Source: Adiantum capillus-veneris (Eukaryota; Streptophyta; Polypodiopsida; Polypodiales; Pteridaceae). From it: 64,000 nt of DNA. This document shows, piece after piece, positions 61,699-64,000 of this stretch; position 1 is the stretch's first letter, and every line of letters begins with the position of its first letter. The notes beneath the pieces were generated by a model that saw only the letters and a list, made by a program, of their open reading frames with translations, was not told the origin of the DNA and made no database searches. Position numbers and translations under genes: made by a program. The stretch covers positions 77,025,884 through 77,089,883 of the forward strand of contig CM043944.1 of assembly GCA_014529385.2 (NCBI GenBank). The letters run 5' to 3'.

Positions 61699-64000
61699 AT
61701 GGCCTTCCCTAATTTTTATGGTAAGCCTGGGGAGGTTGCTCCAGACTTTTTGGATAATTTGGAAATGGCCTTTCTGGTATCGGGAAGGGATGACGAAGCT
61801 ACTAAGTTAAGGGCCTTTCCTTTGGTCTTGAGGGAAGGTGCAAAATTATGGTATCAAACTTTGGCACCTGAAGAAAGAAGAGACTGGGAGTCCTTAAAGA
61901 TGGCCTTCATCGAAGAATTTCGCCGCCATGAGCCTCCAGAGGAGATATGGAGATAGCTCTTAGAGCTACGCCAAACATCACCCAATGACTATAGAAGCTA
62001 TGAAGGAAAGTTTTCCAACCTGTCGGAGAAATGGTGTGCATCACTAGGTGAAGGAGAAAGAGCGCTAGAATGCCTAAAGGACTGTTTTCTGGCAGGGCTT
62101 TACCCCATCCTTCGAGAAAAGGTAAAAGGTAAATTCCCAGATACCTTTGATAAAGTTATGACTTATGCAAGGGAGAAGGATAGGAAGTTAAAATTCCAAG
62201 CTCAACTACAAGGGGGAATGGAGCCTCCACCGCTAGCTCAACCTACGGCAAGGGTAGTAGCAGGGACAGGAGCAACAGACCAAGAGTCCTCTCAACAAGA
62301 ATTACTTCAACAAATCACCAATCAACTAGAGAGCCTGTCCATCAATCTGGTTCAAGGTGTAAGGGCTCCCCAGCCAGGAAATGAACGAAATAGACAAGAA
62401 GGACAAAGGCAAGCACGTGAGTACATTTGCTACAACTGTGGAGAGGTAGGTCACGGCATGTATTATTGCCCCCATCCACGACGCTATCAAGGAAATGGTA
62501 ATCAAAGACGGCCTCCTCGCCAGCAAGTCACTCCTCCTCGAGCTAGGCCACTAAATGGACAAAATGCACACGTGGCTCCATCAATCCAAATATTGAGACC
62601 CCCTCCTCCACCACCACAAGCACCAGCAGAGATCCCTCCACTACCATCGGGAGGGGAGGACAGGGCTGTCTCTGTCATAAGTCTTGACAATGGTAAGGAT
62701 AAAGGGAAAGAAAAAATGGAGGAAGCTGTTGCCATGCCAATAAAGAGAGTTAGGAGACAAAGAACTGATGAAATGGAAGCTTCAGAGCCGGATAAAGGGA
62801 ATGAGGGTTCCTCCCAAGTGATAGGAGACAAGAAAAGGAAGAGTAGGTCAAGGAGGCACATAGGAGTAGAAGACTTTCCACTTGGGGTAGGATCCATACC
62901 TTACGACCTGGTAGCAGATGTGAGTAAGCAAGGACCAAAGATTTCATGGCAGCAACTCCTCCACCTTTCCCCAAAGATGCGTAGAACCTGGTCTAAGATG
63001 GTCAGCACCAGGAGGGCTAAGGCAAAGTCAGTTGGGTCTATTAGTGCAAGAGGCATGAAGGATATCGTGCCAGTCATTGATGCAGAGATTAAGAGTCAGC
63101 GAGTCTCCAATGTGTACGTAGATGGTGGAGCCGAGATTTGTGTTATGACAGAGAAATTAATGCACAGGTTGGGTTTGGAAGTAAACGAGCAAACTTCCTT
63201 ACAAGCTAAGATGGCAAATAATGTAAGGGTGGCTTGTGTGGGAAAGGTTAATGGAGTGAAGGTTTCAGCTTTTGGTGTGGCGATCTCAATTGATGCTTAT
63301 GTGATCCCAACTAAGGGGGAGGGCTATCCGCTAATCCTTGGAAGACCTTGGCTTATGGCTATGAAAGCTAGGCAAGATTGGGAGACAGGTTCCCTTGAGT
63401 TGCGACCAAATCATAAGGTAGGTGGCAAGCAACAAAAAATTGTGTATGACATGAAGCAGGATAGACAACAAGACCTAGAGATGGAGACTTCTATGGATGA
63501 ATGGAGCACAAGCAGCTGCTCTTCATCTGAGGATGAGTCATCTGAGGAGGATGCTAGCTCTTTGGAAGTCATGGGTATAATACTGCGAAACCCAGAAGGA
63601 GAAGGTGGTCAAGACTCTCTAAACAAGGAAGAAGCCACAGGCTTAGAGGAGATGCTAGCTAAGGACCTACTAGAAGAAGAGAGAGAACCCTATTTGCAGG
63701 TACTAAAGAAGCATGCTGGCCTCTTTATAACTGATTACGAGCACATTAAAGGAGTGACGGTAACCCAACACCATATCCAATTAAAGGAAGGTGCCAAACG
63801 AGTGGTGCAAAGGTTAAGGAGATTAGGGCTAGTGCAACAAGATGCACTCTTAAAAGAAGTAAAAAGATTACTCAAGGCAGGATTTATCTACCCAGTGGAA
63901 GATTCTGAGTGGGTGTCTCCAGTTGTGGTAGCACCAAAGAAAAATGGGAAGTGGAGGGTATGTGTGGATTACAAGCCTCTAAACGCAGCCACAAAAAGGG
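61699..64000 (+). CDS. Gag-protease-RT of element 2 (one in-frame stop, incomplete)
   Basis: Starts MAFPNFYGKPGEVAPDFLDN. Gag core has AKLWYQTLAPEERRDWESLK; a TAG at 61954-61956 interrupts EEIW-R then LLELRQ, where a Gln codon is likely. The CCHC knuckle CYNCGEVGHGMYYC follows near 62430-62470, then a Pro-rich linker, the protease active site YVDGGAEICVM (about 63116-63150) and ILGRPWLMAMKARQDW, an acidic Ser-rich linker, and RT blocks WVSPVVVAPKKNGKWRVCVD up to the window end. No stop occurs after 61956. The protease again has D-G-G. Confidence 0.88.

Larger units (their letters stand above)
58829..64000 (+). mobile_element. Tat-like Ty3/gypsy element 2 (5' half, runs off window)
   Basis: Plus-strand element: 5' LTR 58829-60325, the same 20-base primer site as element 1, small ORFs, then gag-protease-RT. 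LTR starts (TGATGCATGGCTTTT versus TGATGGGGGCTTTT) and ends (GAGGCC...CCCGTC) resemble element 1. Only one in-frame stop is seen. The 3' LTR is outside the window. Confidence 0.88.

Overview
The window is retrotransposon-dense nuclear DNA of a land plant with a large genome. The clues are Ty3/gypsy elements of a Tat-like lineage (a second, archaeal-type RNase H), chromodomain Ty3/gypsy elements, a Ty1/copia element, a Helitron-type helicase, an intron-bearing RPA-like gene and a hAT-type MITE. The species cannot be named from the sequence. I saw no intact housekeeping gene, rRNA, tRNA gene or CRISPR array.

Layout. 94-9343: a complete Tat-like Ty3/gypsy element on the minus strand (element 1), with ~1.56 kb LTRs about 98% alike by eye, a 4-bp target duplication, small ORFs ahead of gag, and gag-pol in one frame broken by in-frame stops. 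9348-11170: remnant of a Helitron RepHel/PIF1-type helicase, minus strand. 11171-22137: a decayed chromovirus-type gypsy element on the plus strand (element I) with a 2-kb LTR, split by a complete Ty1/copia element (15181-20729, minus). 22185-25700: an RPA/OB-fold gene remnant with a recognisable 77-bp intron and a near-perfect tandem exon duplication, then GC-rich tandem repeats whose periods are multiples of 3.

26-46 kb: old LTR elements and solo LTRs. These are element L (27039-28683), a solo LTR (29425-30971), an LTR 3' part (G, ending at 31646), a solo LTR with perfect TSD (33161-34260), element E (35208-39652: 1.7-kb LTRs around only ~1 kb of internal DNA, itself holding a 145-bp MITE) and element A (39953-44725: non-autonomous, gag zinc knuckle, protease motif, Asp/His-rich tract and a conserved 3' ORF of unknown function). 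45-53 kb: two truncated chromovirus ends (K plus, J minus) meet tail to tail; the K LTR is split by a truncated relative of A (element B). 53-58.8 kb: a gag fragment interrupted by further A relatives (C and D). 58829-64000: the 5' LTR, primer site, small ORFs and gag-pol of a second Tat-like element (element 2), inserted in D and running off the window.

No host operon or pathway can be reconstructed; the history is nested insertion, LTR-LTR recombination and decay. The most unusual signals are: (1) a conserved set of small ORFs between primer site and gag in two divergent Tat-like elements; (2) a 3' ORF plus Asp/His-rich tract conserved in three or more copies of a non-autonomous family; (3) clusters of a GCGTTTTTCAGC-like motif in the transcribed part of several LTR families; and (4) in-frame stops that are mostly TAG, as expected from CAG decay at methylated CHG sites.
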